In this document: one piece after another, positions 37,753-45,673 of the stretch
Position numbering within the stretch: the first letter of the stretch is position 1
How the letters are laid out: every line of letters begins with the position of its first letter
DNA from: an uncultured Rhodospirillaceae bacterium
Lineage (GTDB): Bacteria; Pseudomonadota; Alphaproteobacteria; Rhodospirillales; Rhodospirillaceae
Direction of reading: 5' to 3'
Length of the DNA: 64,000 nt
Assembly: GCA_943787205.1 (NCBI GenBank)
Contig: CALSLN010000009.1
Span: forward strand, 278,243 to 342,242
Position numbers and translations under genes: made by a program
The notes under the pieces: generated by a model
Seen by the model: only the letters and a program-made list of their open reading frames with translations
Told to the model about the DNA's origin: nothing
The model's database searches: none

Positions 37753-39657
37753 ATGATGGATTCCCTACATCTACCAACAGCCCGTATTGTTAAGGCTGAC
37801 CCTCCGCGTGCAATCGTTAAAAAAGCGATTCTCCTCGCCGCCGGTGTTGGTGACCGATTGCAACCCTTTACGCAGGAATTCCCCAAATGCATGGTGCCGG
37901 TGAATGGCGTGCCGATTATCGTCAACGCCCTGACCCACCTGAGTGATGCGGGCGTAACCGAAGCCGTTATAGTCGTCGGTCACTATAAAGAGAAGCTCTA
38001 CGAGCTTTTCGGAGACACCTTCAAGGCTTTGAAGATCACCTACATCGAGTCCGAAGACTTCACGACCACAAATAATATCTATTCGCTGTGGCTCGCCCGA
38101 GACCATCTCGATGAGGATGTATTCTTACTAGAAGCCGATGTGTTTTTTGAGTCGGCACTGCTTGAAAAAATGCTCGTACATGAAAGTGGCAGCCTCGCCG
38201 CCGTTTCTCAGCACCAACCCTGGATGTCCGGTGCCGTTGTGAGCCTGAGTAAAGATGGCAACATTCAAGCGCTGATGGATGCCCGTGAACAAGGCCCAGA
38301 TTTTGATTACTCGAAGGTCTTCAAGACGGTCAATATCTACCTCTTCCAAAAAGAATTCCTGCGCCGCTACTTTTTGCCGCACCTTGAGGCGTACATCGCC
38401 TCGGGCGACGTTAATGAATATTACGAGGTTATTCTCCATGCCATGGCGCATCGCGTGGACCGTCAACTCGGCGCAGTTCAGTGCGACGATACGCGTTGGT
38501 ATGAGATTGACGATGAAAATGATCGTCTCGCTGCTGAATACCTATTTTCATCACAAGAGCGCCGCTATGAGCTGATTGCCGATCAACATGGCGGATATTG
38601 GCGTTTCGACTTCGTCGATCACGCTTATCTCTATAATCTCTATTTTCCGCCGGCGCCCGTGTTCGTCCATTTCAAAAACAACATTCAAGACCTGGTTTTG
38701 AATTATCCGGTTGCCCAAAACCCGCTCGCTCAATTGGTTGGCGGGTTGATCAATCAGCCAGCCGAGAGGATCGTCGTCAGCAACGGTGCATCTGAGCTTA
38801 TCAAAATCATCTCGAATCAAGTCACTGGGCGACTGATTATTCCTGTCCCCACCTTTAATGAATACGAAGAAGCTGTACCTGAAGGAAAGCTTGTTCGCTT
38901 TATGTTGGAAGCACCAACCTTCCAAGTCGATGTCGATGCCTTTGCCGAAGAGGCTGCGCTCCACGGCGCGACCATCGCGATTGTGGTCACACCGAACAAC
39001 CCAACCTCTCTCTCAGTTCCGAAGGCAGACCTATGCCGACTTGCAGAAAAGCTAGGTAAACAAGGCTGTATTCTTATTGTTGACGAGTCCTTTATCGATT
39101 TCTGTGCGGAGCCTGAAAGCCTGACCTTGGTCAACGAACTCGACACCTATCCGAATTTGGTCATCCTCAAGAGCATGAGTAAGTCTTACGGAATCGGCGG
39201 GCTTCGGCTTGGCTACCTGCTGTCGTCGAACATCGAGTTCGTTGAGGCCGTGCGGGCCGAAGTTCCGATCTGGAACATCAACGGATTTGCGGAATCATTC
39301 TTACGCCTGGCACCGCGCTATCGCAGAGAATTCGCCAAAAGCTGTATTAAAGTGAGGGAAGATCGAGACGATTTGTACCAGCGGTTAGATTTGATTCCGG
39401 GGATAACCGCCTTTAAGCCGGACGCGAATTTCGTGTTCTGCGGTCTGCCCAGTGCCGGGCCGAGTGGGCCCGATGTGGCGCGAGCCCTGTTCGTCGACCA
39501 CAACATTCTGATTAAGCATTGCGCGGGGAAATCCGTACCAGAATCAGATCGCTACCTACGGATCGCCTCCCGAACGGTTGCTGAGAACATCACACTCGTT
39601 AACGCACTGGAATCCGTTCTCGATTCCTACGGATACCTAAACTTCGGCGATAAATGA
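37753..39657 (+). CDS. PntC-like cytidylyltransferase-aminotransferase fusion
   Basis: 634 residues. Residues about 24-270 form a nucleotidyltransferase: AILLAAGVGDRLQPFT with the NTP loop, PKCMVPVNG, and NIYSLWLARDHLDEDVFLLE with the metal-binding Asp region (EADVFF), as in LicC-type cytidylyltransferases. Residues about 290-630 form a class I/II PLP aminotransferase: VVTPNNPTS, VDESFIDFC and SMSKSYGIGGLRLGY, where the Lys binds PLP. The same fusion (PntC) activates aminoethylphosphonate with CTP in phosphonate lipid or glycan synthesis. The neighbouring CDP-alcohol transferase supports this. PEP mutase and phosphonopyruvate decarboxylase genes are absent here, so phosphocholine-like activation remains possible. 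Confidence 0.8.
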   Translation: MMDSLHLPTARIVKADPPRAIVKKAILLAAGVGDRLQPFTQEFPKCMVPVNGVPIIVNALTHLSDAGVTEAVIVVGHYKEKLYELFGDTFKALKITYIESEDFTTTNNIYSLWLARDHLDEDVFLLEADVFFESALLEKMLVHESGSLAAVSQHQPWMSGAVVSLSKDGNIQALMDAREQGPDFDYSKVFKTVNIYLFQKEFLRRYFLPHLEAYIASGDVNEYYEVILHAMAHRVDRQLGAVQCDDTRWYEIDDENDRLAAEYLFSSQERRYELIADQHGGYWRFDFVDHAYLYNLYFPPAPVFVHFKNNIQDLVLNYPVAQNPLAQLVGGLINQPAERIVVSNGASELIKIISNQVTGRLIIPVPTFNEYEEAVPEGKLVRFMLEAPTFQVDVDAFAEEAALHGATIAIVVTPNNPTSLSVPKADLCRLAEKLGKQGCILIVDESFIDFCAEPESLTLVNELDTYPNLVILKSMSKSYGIGGLRLGYLLSSNIEFVEAVRAEVPIWNINGFAESFLRLAPRYRREFAKSCIKVREDRDDLYQRLDLIPGITAFKPDANFVFCGLPSAGPSGPDVARALFVDHNILIKHCAGKSVPESDRYLRIASRTVAENITLVNALESVLDSYGYLNFGDK

Positions 39658-40367
39658 TGAATGATGAATTACCCCATGACCTTGGGGTCGATCAAACTGA
39701 GGCACCGGTGAAGGACGCCAACGCGCCAATCCGTTCGTCCCGCGGCAGTATTTTCGCCCATGCTGCGGATCCCGCTAACGCGCTCACCTTAACGGGATTG
39801 CTTTGCGCGCTGTTGGGGATTTACTTCGCGGCGCAAGGAGTCTACGCGGCGGCCATCATAGCCCTGCTGTGGGCCATATTTTTTGATTGGTTTGATGGCC
39901 CCGTCGCGCGCCGAACGAAAGGCCGATCGGACGACCTTCGCGCCTTAGGGGGGCAGCTTGATTCCCTCGTCGACATCGTCAGCAGTGGTGTCGGCCCTGC
40001 GGTTCTTCTCTTAAGTGTTGGGGCCTTTAGTCCGTGGTTCATTCCAGGGGCATTCGCGATTGTCGCCGCGGGCGTTTTGCGCCTCAGTTACTTCAACGTC
40101 TTTGGGCTCGACGATGACGCGTCATACTTAGGCCTACCGATTGACCACAACATTATTTTATTATCGATGGTGTTCTTACTGGAAGGCCAGATTGGCGGAC
40201 CTGAGTTCGCCATTGTTCTTTATGTCGCGACAGTCCTTATCGCCATGCTGAGCATCACACCATTCCGCATGCCGAAGCTCGTCGGTTATTGGTACTATGT
40301 GTTTACGGGATTTGTTGTAACGCTCACCGCTGTATACGGATGGCGGCTATGGACTGTGCCATCTTAG
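39654..40367 (+). CDS. CDP-alcohol phosphatidyltransferase family membrane protein
   Basis: 237 residues with about six hydrophobic helices. The active-site motif is DGPVAR followed by GGQLDSLVD, supplying the metal-binding Asp residues. Between the AR pair and the G there are 12 residues, against 8 in the textbook pattern, so an insertion sits in the loop. Such enzymes transfer a phosphoalcohol from its CDP form to a lipid alcohol. Its ATG overlaps the end of the cytidylyltransferase fusion (ATGATGA), so it should use the CDP product made by that enzyme. The most likely product is a lipid with an aminophosphonate or amino-alcohol phosphate head. Confidence 0.83.
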   Translation: MMNDELPHDLGVDQTEAPVKDANAPIRSSRGSIFAHAADPANALTLTGLLCALLGIYFAAQGVYAAAIIALLWAIFFDWFDGPVARRTKGRSDDLRALGGQLDSLVDIVSSGVGPAVLLLSVGAFSPWFIPGAFAIVAAGVLRLSYFNVFGLDDDASYLGLPIDHNIILLSMVFLLEGQIGGPEFAIVLYVATVLIAMLSITPFRMPKLVGYWYYVFTGFVVTLTAVYGWRLWTVPS

Positions 40368-41291
40368 TTAGGTTTTTTCTGATGGGGTCAAACGGAAGAA
40401 ATGGTTTTGCAAGTGCGGCCAGTTAATCTGAAATCGTGACAGGGCGCGGGGCAGAAGCCAAAAACTGAGCGGCGTTAGCGCCCTGAGCGCATACCACGTC
40501 AAAGCCCCAAGAAAGTCAGACTGATCCGGCAAAAACCGGAGGTACTTTCGCCGCGCCTCCACAAGCTCAACGGCCACTTCCATGTTTGTGTACGCGTAGT
40601 TGCGGCGAAGGTCGGCCGTCGGAAAACCCGCTTCACGAATGAGGTCTTGGTAGAGGTTTACGTTTCGATAGACCACTTGGTATTCGCCCTCTGGCATTAA
40701 CTTTCCTTGCGGGACTGTCGATTCTCGAAGAACGATAGAGGCGCCTGGGGCAAGACGGGCGATCAACGACCGCAGCATATCCACCGCATCAGCGTCGTCC
40801 AAATACATGCACAGCCCACCAAGAAAAATCAGGTCGAAGGGCCCATCGGGAATATCTTTTCGGACATCGCCTTCAACGATTTCCGCAGCCGGAAAAGGCG
40901 CTAAGTGAGTCCGCGCAGCTTCCACCATAGAGGCGCTTTGCTCGAAGCCAATGACGCTGTCGTAGCGGTTTGCAAATATTTTGGTCCATGCGCCCGCGCC
41001 ACAACCAAGATCGAGCACCCGGCCCGTTTGGGGCACGGCGTCGAGCCAATCAGCAATCGTCGTGATCTCTTTGCCCAAACGATAGTGTACTGAATTCTCG
41101 GGTAGATTTTGCGCGTGCGCCATATAGCTGGCGGTTGCTGCGGTATCGCTGCCCGCCGCTTGAAAGTAGCGTCGAACAGCCGCGTAATCGATTCGTCGTC
41201 CCGACGAGCCAGAGTTGTTCAAAATAAATTCCAATGACAGGGGCGTGCCCAAAAGGCTGAGCAAATCAGTGCATATGCTGAGCTTACGCAT
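40368..41291 (-). CDS. SAM-dependent methyltransferase
   Basis: 307 residues from ATG 41291; the frame is open 33 bases upstream. SAM motif I is RVLDLGCGAGAWTKIF, then VIGFEQSASMVEAA and GDVRKDI, and a later FLGGLCMYLDD. The N-terminal 90 residues and C-terminal 60 residues are not in the core fold; the latter is hydrophobic and aromatic (TWYALRALTPLSFWLLP) and may touch a membrane. The stop abuts the CDP-alcohol transferase stop. N-methylation of a lipid headgroup is a contextual guess. Confidence 0.8.
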   Translation of the reverse strand: MRKLSICTDLLSLLGTPLSLEFILNNSGSSGRRIDYAAVRRYFQAAGSDTAATASYMAHAQNLPENSVHYRLGKEITTIADWLDAVPQTGRVLDLGCGAGAWTKIFANRYDSVIGFEQSASMVEAARTHLAPFPAAEIVEGDVRKDIPDGPFDLIFLGGLCMYLDDADAVDMLRSLIARLAPGASIVLRESTVPQGKLMPEGEYQVVYRNVNLYQDLIREAGFPTADLRRNYAYTNMEVAVELVEARRKYLRFLPDQSDFLGALTWYALRALTPLSFWLLPRALSRFQINWPHLQNHFFRLTPSEKT

Positions 41292-41399
41292 CGTTAGAGT
41301 GCGTCCGATATACGACGGTATCACGTTTTGAGAGCGTCTCGTTTAAATTAAAAACGCCGTAGTGACTGGCTTACCGCAGCGAGGATGCCGAAACACCTA

Positions 41400-41807
41400 T
41401 TACCGCTGACCCACCCCCTGGCTCTCTCGATAACTTTTTACCAGATGAGGCGTGTACCTGACGGCGACTAAAAAAAGAACAATGCTCGTCGTCACCGCAT
41501 CAAAGCCAACAAAAAATACAGACATCAGAAGTGCGACTATTATGCCGCCGCCGGCCAACAAAAAATCAACCTGCATGGTTTTCTTTTTGTCGTCGCCTTG
41601 GTCTTGCGTCTCAGCATCGCTGGATGGACGAAGCCGAGTCCGTACGAGGCGAACGAGATACGGCAGGTAAAAAAGAACAATCAAAACGATCATAAAAATG
41701 ACGAGCTTTGGATTGAACCCCAAGACGTAGACGCCCGCCACAAAAGCGGCGCCCAAGCCCAACGCGATGAGCATGAGATCGTTTAAGAGAAGTCGTATTT
41801 TCATCAT
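41400..41807 (-). CDS. Small four-helix membrane protein, unknown
   Basis: 135 residues from the ATG at 41807 (GGGGG six bases upstream). Hydrophobic segments at about 7-27, 31-50, 78-97 and 100-118 surround a charged loop SSDAETQDQGDDKKK. No family is recognised. It starts seven bases after the DUF427 stop on the same strand, in a unit of msrB, DUF427 and this gene. Confidence 0.65.
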   Translation of the reverse strand: MMKIRLLLNDLMLIALGLGAAFVAGVYVLGFNPKLVIFMIVLIVLFYLPYLVRLVRTRLRPSSDAETQDQGDDKKKTMQVDFLLAGGGIIVALLMSVFFVGFDAVTTSIVLFLVAVRYTPHLVKSYRESQGVGQR

Positions 41808-41814
41808 CAGCCCC

Positions 41815-42297
41815 CTACCAGCCCCAAGTGCCCGGACCGCCTTTGAAGGGGCCCTCGATTTCTGACGTGATCCAGCCGCCATAGAAGTCGCCGTCTTGCG
41901 CTTGCACCTGTTCGTCTCCGACGAAGCAGGCGTGCATCTTGCTGGGGTAGATCGATACATAATCTTTAATGTTGGCGAAGCGTTTGCTCGGCTTGGGGTA
42001 GCTCCATCCCGCGTTCTCGACAATTTGCAGGCCGACCTTAACGGTCCAATATTCAGCCATGCCCTTCCATTCACAGAAGGACTGCTTTTCGGTGCCGACC
42101 AGGAATTTGAAATTCACGTCAGCGGCGGGAATATAGAAAGACGGTGGGTGGCTGGTTTCCAGCACCCGGTAAGCACCGGTGGTGTTTGCGATGGTCTCGC
42201 CCGCGAATTCGACCTTCACGTTGCGGGTGTCGGGCTCCAGCGCGGGCGGACGCGGGTAATCCCATACGGATTCTTTTTCTCTAGAACCAGACCCCAT
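41815..42297 (-). CDS. DUF427 domain protein
   Basis: 160 residues from ATG 42297, MGSGSREKESVWDYPRPP. DUF427 signature segments are VKVEFAGETIANTTGAYRVLET, PPSFYIPAADV, CEWKGMAEYW and the C-terminal FYGGWITSEIEGPFKGGPGTWGW region. DUF427 proteins are small beta-rich proteins of unknown function, often near redox or sugar genes. The gene begins seven bases after the msrB stop; they are almost surely co-transcribed. The longer upstream frame overlaps msrB and is not used. Confidence 0.85.
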   Translation of the reverse strand: MGSGSREKESVWDYPRPPALEPDTRNVKVEFAGETIANTTGAYRVLETSHPPSFYIPAADVNFKFLVGTEKQSFCEWKGMAEYWTVKVGLQIVENAGWSYPKPSKRFANIKDYVSIYPSKMHACFVGDEQVQAQDGDFYGGWITSEIEGPFKGGPGTWGW

Positions 42298-42304
42298 GAC
42301 GCGC

Positions 42305-42706
42305 TTAGTCCTTATCATTCTCGTGAACGATGGAGACGGAATTGATGCAGTAGCGCAGCCCGGTTGGGTTGGGGCCATCGGGGAAAACGTGACCGAGATG
42401 GCCATCGCACTTGGCGCAGACCACTTCCGTGCGGACCATGCCGTGGGTGACATCGCGGTTTTCTTTTACGGCGTCGGGATTCACCATGTCGTAGAAGCTG
42501 GGCCAGCCAGAACCGGAATCAAACTTAGTGCCGGCATCAAACAGCGCCGCGCCGCAACCCGAACAGAGGAATACGCCGTCGCCTTTGAAATCATTGTAAA
42601 CACCACTCCACGCGCGCTCGGTGCCTTTGTCGCGCAGGATATGGAACTGCTCGGGCGTCAGCTCGGCTTTCCATTCGTCGTCGGTTTTTTCAATCTTATC
42701 GGACAT
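42305..42706 (-). CDS. msrB: Peptide-methionine (R)-S-oxide reductase
   Basis: 133 residues, the normal MsrB length. Zinc ligands are CSGC (48, 51) and CAKC (97, 100); the catalytic Cys120 is in [10 protein letters not shown]; the GSGWPSFYD and [10 protein letters not shown] segments are conserved. It reduces methionine-R-sulfoxide in proteins, using thioredoxin. The first gene of a unit with DUF427 and a small membrane protein. The frame is intact. Confidence 0.96.
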   Translation of the reverse strand: MSDKIEKTDDEWKAELTPEQFHILRDKGTERAWSGVYNDFKGDGVFLCSGCGAALFDAGTKFDSGSGWPSFYDMVNPDAVKENRDVTHGMVRTEVVCAKCDGHLGHVFPDGPNPTGLRYCINSVSIVHENDKD

Positions 42707-42786
42707 GGTTATGGCCCCTTCTCGGTTATAAATTTTATACGGCCTTGAAACGGGAATGGATGACGCGGCGATTTATTTAGCCCACC

Positions 42787-43818
42787 CTATTTAGTGAGTG
42801 CGTCGGTGAGTTCTTTCAACTGGGTGCGCGCGCGCAGCAGGTAAAAGCCCTGGGCCGACAAGTGCGACGGCACAAACATGCCGTCTTGTTTGCCATTGGC
42901 GACGATCAGCGGGTTCATCTCGGCGGCCGTACGCAGACTGGCGAGCATTTGCTCCCACAAGCCGTTGGCCTGCTTCTCGCCAATGATCGAGCCAAAATCA
43001 GACCCGACATCACGGAGGATCAGGGCATAGCCGTAGAGGCGGCCTTTGATGTTGTAGAACAGATCATCGGCGCGGGTATCAAAATAGCCGGCGTTGGACT
43101 GCAAGGTACGCTCATCCAACGCGGCAGAGGCGGAGCCGAGATCGGACGCGATGCGGTTGAGCAACTCGATCAGATTATCGGCGCGGCGCTCATAGGTGGC
43201 ATCGCCATCAGCCAGACGTTGGTTGTAGGACACCAGGGCAGCAACGCCTTCGCGGTATTGGGAGTCAGCTGTGGCGGTGGGGACAAAGTTACCCGAGCCC
43301 CAATACCAAATGGTGCCATCGTATTTGAGCAAGCCAGCCGCGCGGTCTAAATCCGAATCAATCGCCGAGGAGCCACGGGTGCGACCAAGCACATCACCCA
43401 GTTCGATGGCAAAACGTGAGGCGGCGTAGAGAATACCAAGCTGGTAGTTGGGCATGTTGTCCAAGCCATAGGCCGGATGCAGCCAGGGCTTGTTCGGCGA
43501 CCAGCGGTTGGCTTCCAGATCGACTAACGCGGCGGCGGTGCCAACAGCCTTTGACCCGCCCGTGACCGCGAATTCTTCGGATGGCTCAAACTGGAGGTCA
43601 TCGGCGATGGTGTTGTACCAGGCCATGCCGACGCCATAGTAAATAATGAATAGCGCCACAACGGCTGCGCCTATGCGTAAAGGCAGCGGCGACGGGGTAT
43701 CGGCGGCATCGCGAGCGACGAGGCGTTTGATCATGCCAAGGAGGCGGCCCAACAGGCCTTTGATCGCGGCGACGAGCGTATTGAGGAGATCGAGGACTTT
43801 GGCTTTGAGAGCTTCCAT
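42787..43818 (-). CDS. DUF2333 family inner-membrane protein
   Basis: 343 residues from ATG 43818. A basic amphipathic N-terminus precedes one hydrophobic helix (LRIGAAVVALFIIYYGVGMAWY, about residues 47-68), then a mostly helical soluble domain with WSPNKPWLHPAYGLDNMPNYQLG and VLGRTRGSSAIDSDL, which I associate with DUF2333. The function is unknown. The frame extends further upstream but the added 54 residues are low in family similarity and lie over the promoter region. Confidence 0.83.
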   Translation of the reverse strand: MEALKAKVLDLLNTLVAAIKGLLGRLLGMIKRLVARDAADTPSPLPLRIGAAVVALFIIYYGVGMAWYNTIADDLQFEPSEEFAVTGGSKAVGTAAALVDLEANRWSPNKPWLHPAYGLDNMPNYQLGILYAASRFAIELGDVLGRTRGSSAIDSDLDRAAGLLKYDGTIWYWGSGNFVPTATADSQYREGVAALVSYNQRLADGDATYERRADNLIELLNRIASDLGSASAALDERTLQSNAGYFDTRADDLFYNIKGRLYGYALILRDVGSDFGSIIGEKQANGLWEQMLASLRTAAEMNPLIVANGKQDGMFVPSHLSAQGFYLLRARTQLKELTDALTK

Positions 43819-43915
43819 AATGCTCTGAACATGGGGCTGAACGGGCCCCAGGTCAACGGCAGGTGTGTGATATTTCGTATCACAACCCTGCCGTTTTCCA
43901 GGTAACGCATAGTTT

Positions 43916-44644
43916 TTAGCGACAGCGAATCTTACTGCGGGAGCGTTCTGGGGTACTCGAGGTGTACTGCTGATTGCCACAGGAATACGTGACGTCGAGA
44001 ATCTTTAGCCGCCCGCGATCAGGATCGCCACAAATGTTGTTCGATGCCTTCACGGTGCAGGACTGATTGCCATCGCACTTTTTGTGGGCGTAAGAATAGG
44101 CATTACAGGTCCGGCCATCGATAGAGCGATAGGTCGCGCCTAAAATGGTAAGCCTCGGTCCGCGATGGTCTCGAGCCCCGTAACCGCCATAACCATAATT
44201 TGGATTTCCATAACCCGGGTTGCGGTAACCAGGATTGCGATAGCCTGGGTTTCTATGGCGACCAGGATTGACGTTGGGGTTGGGGTAGCGTTCCCGCCCG
44301 TAGCCTCTGCCGTAGCCCCGACCAGTTCCGCGACCATAAGGATCGTACCGGTGATTATGCGGGTGACGGTGTGCGCCGGGCGCGCGCTTCCATCGATTGC
44401 CACGACCATATCTTCGATCGTAGCCGCGGCCATTTCTGTAGCGCGGCGGTTGCCCGTAGATCACACCTGAAACCGAAAGCGTCGACGATGATCCGTATGA
44501 GCGTCGATCATGACCGTTCTCAACGATAATCACATTCGGCCCGGCGTAGAGCGGCGCGCCTTTGGTCTGAAAAGCGTTGGCCGATCCAACGCAGACGGTG
44601 AAAGCAATGATTGCTGATGTTATCCCTAATGCACCTAGCTTCAT
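43916..44644 (-). CDS. Secreted GYRNP-repeat protein with SUEL-like lectin domain
   Basis: 242 residues from ATG 44644 with a signal peptide cleaved near SANA-F. Residues about 70-160 are rich in Gly, Tyr, Arg and Asn with repeats such as GYRNPGYRNPGYRNP. The C-terminal 85 residues have a Cys pattern (CNAY, CDGNQSCTVKASNNICGDP, VTYSCG) that matches the SUEL/rhamnose-binding galactose lectin domain, where a C-x-V-x-A-S-N...GDP...Y-C core is typical. It might bind surface sugars. The repeats suggest a flexible, sticky linker. It is not linked to an obvious operon; the next gene upstream is divergent. Confidence 0.72.
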   Translation of the reverse strand: MKLGALGITSAIIAFTVCVGSANAFQTKGAPLYAGPNVIIVENGHDRRSYGSSSTLSVSGVIYGQPPRYRNGRGYDRRYGRGNRWKRAPGAHRHPHNHRYDPYGRGTGRGYGRGYGRERYPNPNVNPGRHRNPGYRNPGYRNPGYGNPNYGYGGYGARDHRGPRLTILGATYRSIDGRTCNAYSYAHKKCDGNQSCTVKASNNICGDPDRGRLKILDVTYSCGNQQYTSSTPERSRSKIRCR

Positions 44645-44770
44645 CTTGGCCTCCCATGCCAATGTTCAGTCCTGCTATGAAACAGCCTTGCTTGGGCGAG
44701 ATTGTGGCGAACGCTGCCACTTTCCTTCACAAGGCCGTGAGGCCGAATTCGGACGAAAACACAGACCTTT

Positions 44771-45664
44771 ATGCTTGCCGTCTCCCTTCCCGCCCTGATT
44801 CTCACGCTATTCTGTGCCGCCGGCTTTGCGGCCAGCGACTACTTTCGAAAAGCAGCGGCGGACCATGTTCCACCGGTGGTTTTGTTGACCGTGTTCGTCG
44901 TCGGGCAAGTGCCGATACTGGGCGCGTGGGTGTGGGTGACCGATGGCTTTACGCTGACCGACGGATACTGGCCCTATGGTTTAGTGACCGCGGCAACCGG
45001 CCTACTCGCTAACTTATTTTTTCTTTTGGCGCTGCGAATTAGCTCCCTCAGTTTAACCGTGCCCGTGCTCGGACTGGTACCGGTGATAACCACAGTCTTC
45101 GCGGCCATCGCATTGGACGAAATTCCAACGACACAACAAAGCGCAGGCATCGCGTTGTCCGTTCTCGGGCTGCTGTCGTTATATGTGCCAGAAGATAATC
45201 CAAACCCGATTGCGGTGATCAAACGCTTCGCCACCGACAAAGGCGCGCGTTACATGCTAGCGGTTGCGGTGTTGTGGTCCGCCACCGCACCGCTGGATAA
45301 AGCGAGCATGGCGTTGTCGTCGCCGGAAACTCACGGCTTCATTCAAGTGTGCCTCATGTCGATCGCACTGGTCGCGTACCTACTGATAGCGCAACAGCAA
45401 CGAGCGCTTTCCATTGCCAAAGACGCGTTGCGGCCAGCGGTTCTCGCCTCAGCCGCGGCCGGCGTGGCCTACGGCTGTCAGCTATTAGCCTATCAAATGA
45501 CGTTAATTGGCGCCGTCGAATCCCTAAAGCGGGTGATTGGTTTGCTGTCAGCGCTCTTGCTGGGACGAATTTTTCTCGGTGAACCGTTGACCACACCAAA
45601 GTTGATTGGCATTGCGCTGATGATCATCGGTGTTCCGCTGATTATTCTGCCGCCACTTCTTTAA
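44771..45664 (+). CDS. EamA-family transporter (DMT superfamily)
   Basis: 297 residues with about ten hydrophobic helices in two repeats. SSLSLTVPVLGLVPVITTVFAAIALDEIPT ends the first EamA repeat; the second ends with RVIGLLSALLLGRIFLGEPLTTPKL. Such carriers export metabolites or amino acids; the substrate cannot be read from sequence. It is divergent from the GYRNP-repeat gene. The stop is nine bases from the convergent glycosyltransferase gene. Confidence 0.85.
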   Translation: MLAVSLPALILTLFCAAGFAASDYFRKAAADHVPPVVLLTVFVVGQVPILGAWVWVTDGFTLTDGYWPYGLVTAATGLLANLFFLLALRISSLSLTVPVLGLVPVITTVFAAIALDEIPTTQQSAGIALSVLGLLSLYVPEDNPNPIAVIKRFATDKGARYMLAVAVLWSATAPLDKASMALSSPETHGFIQVCLMSIALVAYLLIAQQQRALSIAKDALRPAVLASAAAGVAYGCQLLAYQMTLIGAVESLKRVIGLLSALLLGRIFLGEPLTTPKLIGIALMIIGVPLIILPPLL

Positions 45665-45673
45665 GCGACCTGT

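Noticed and set aside
42296..42748. Plus-strand ORF of 150 codons opposite msrB
   Set aside because: It is the antisense of a well-conserved MsrB and shows no family sequence of its own.
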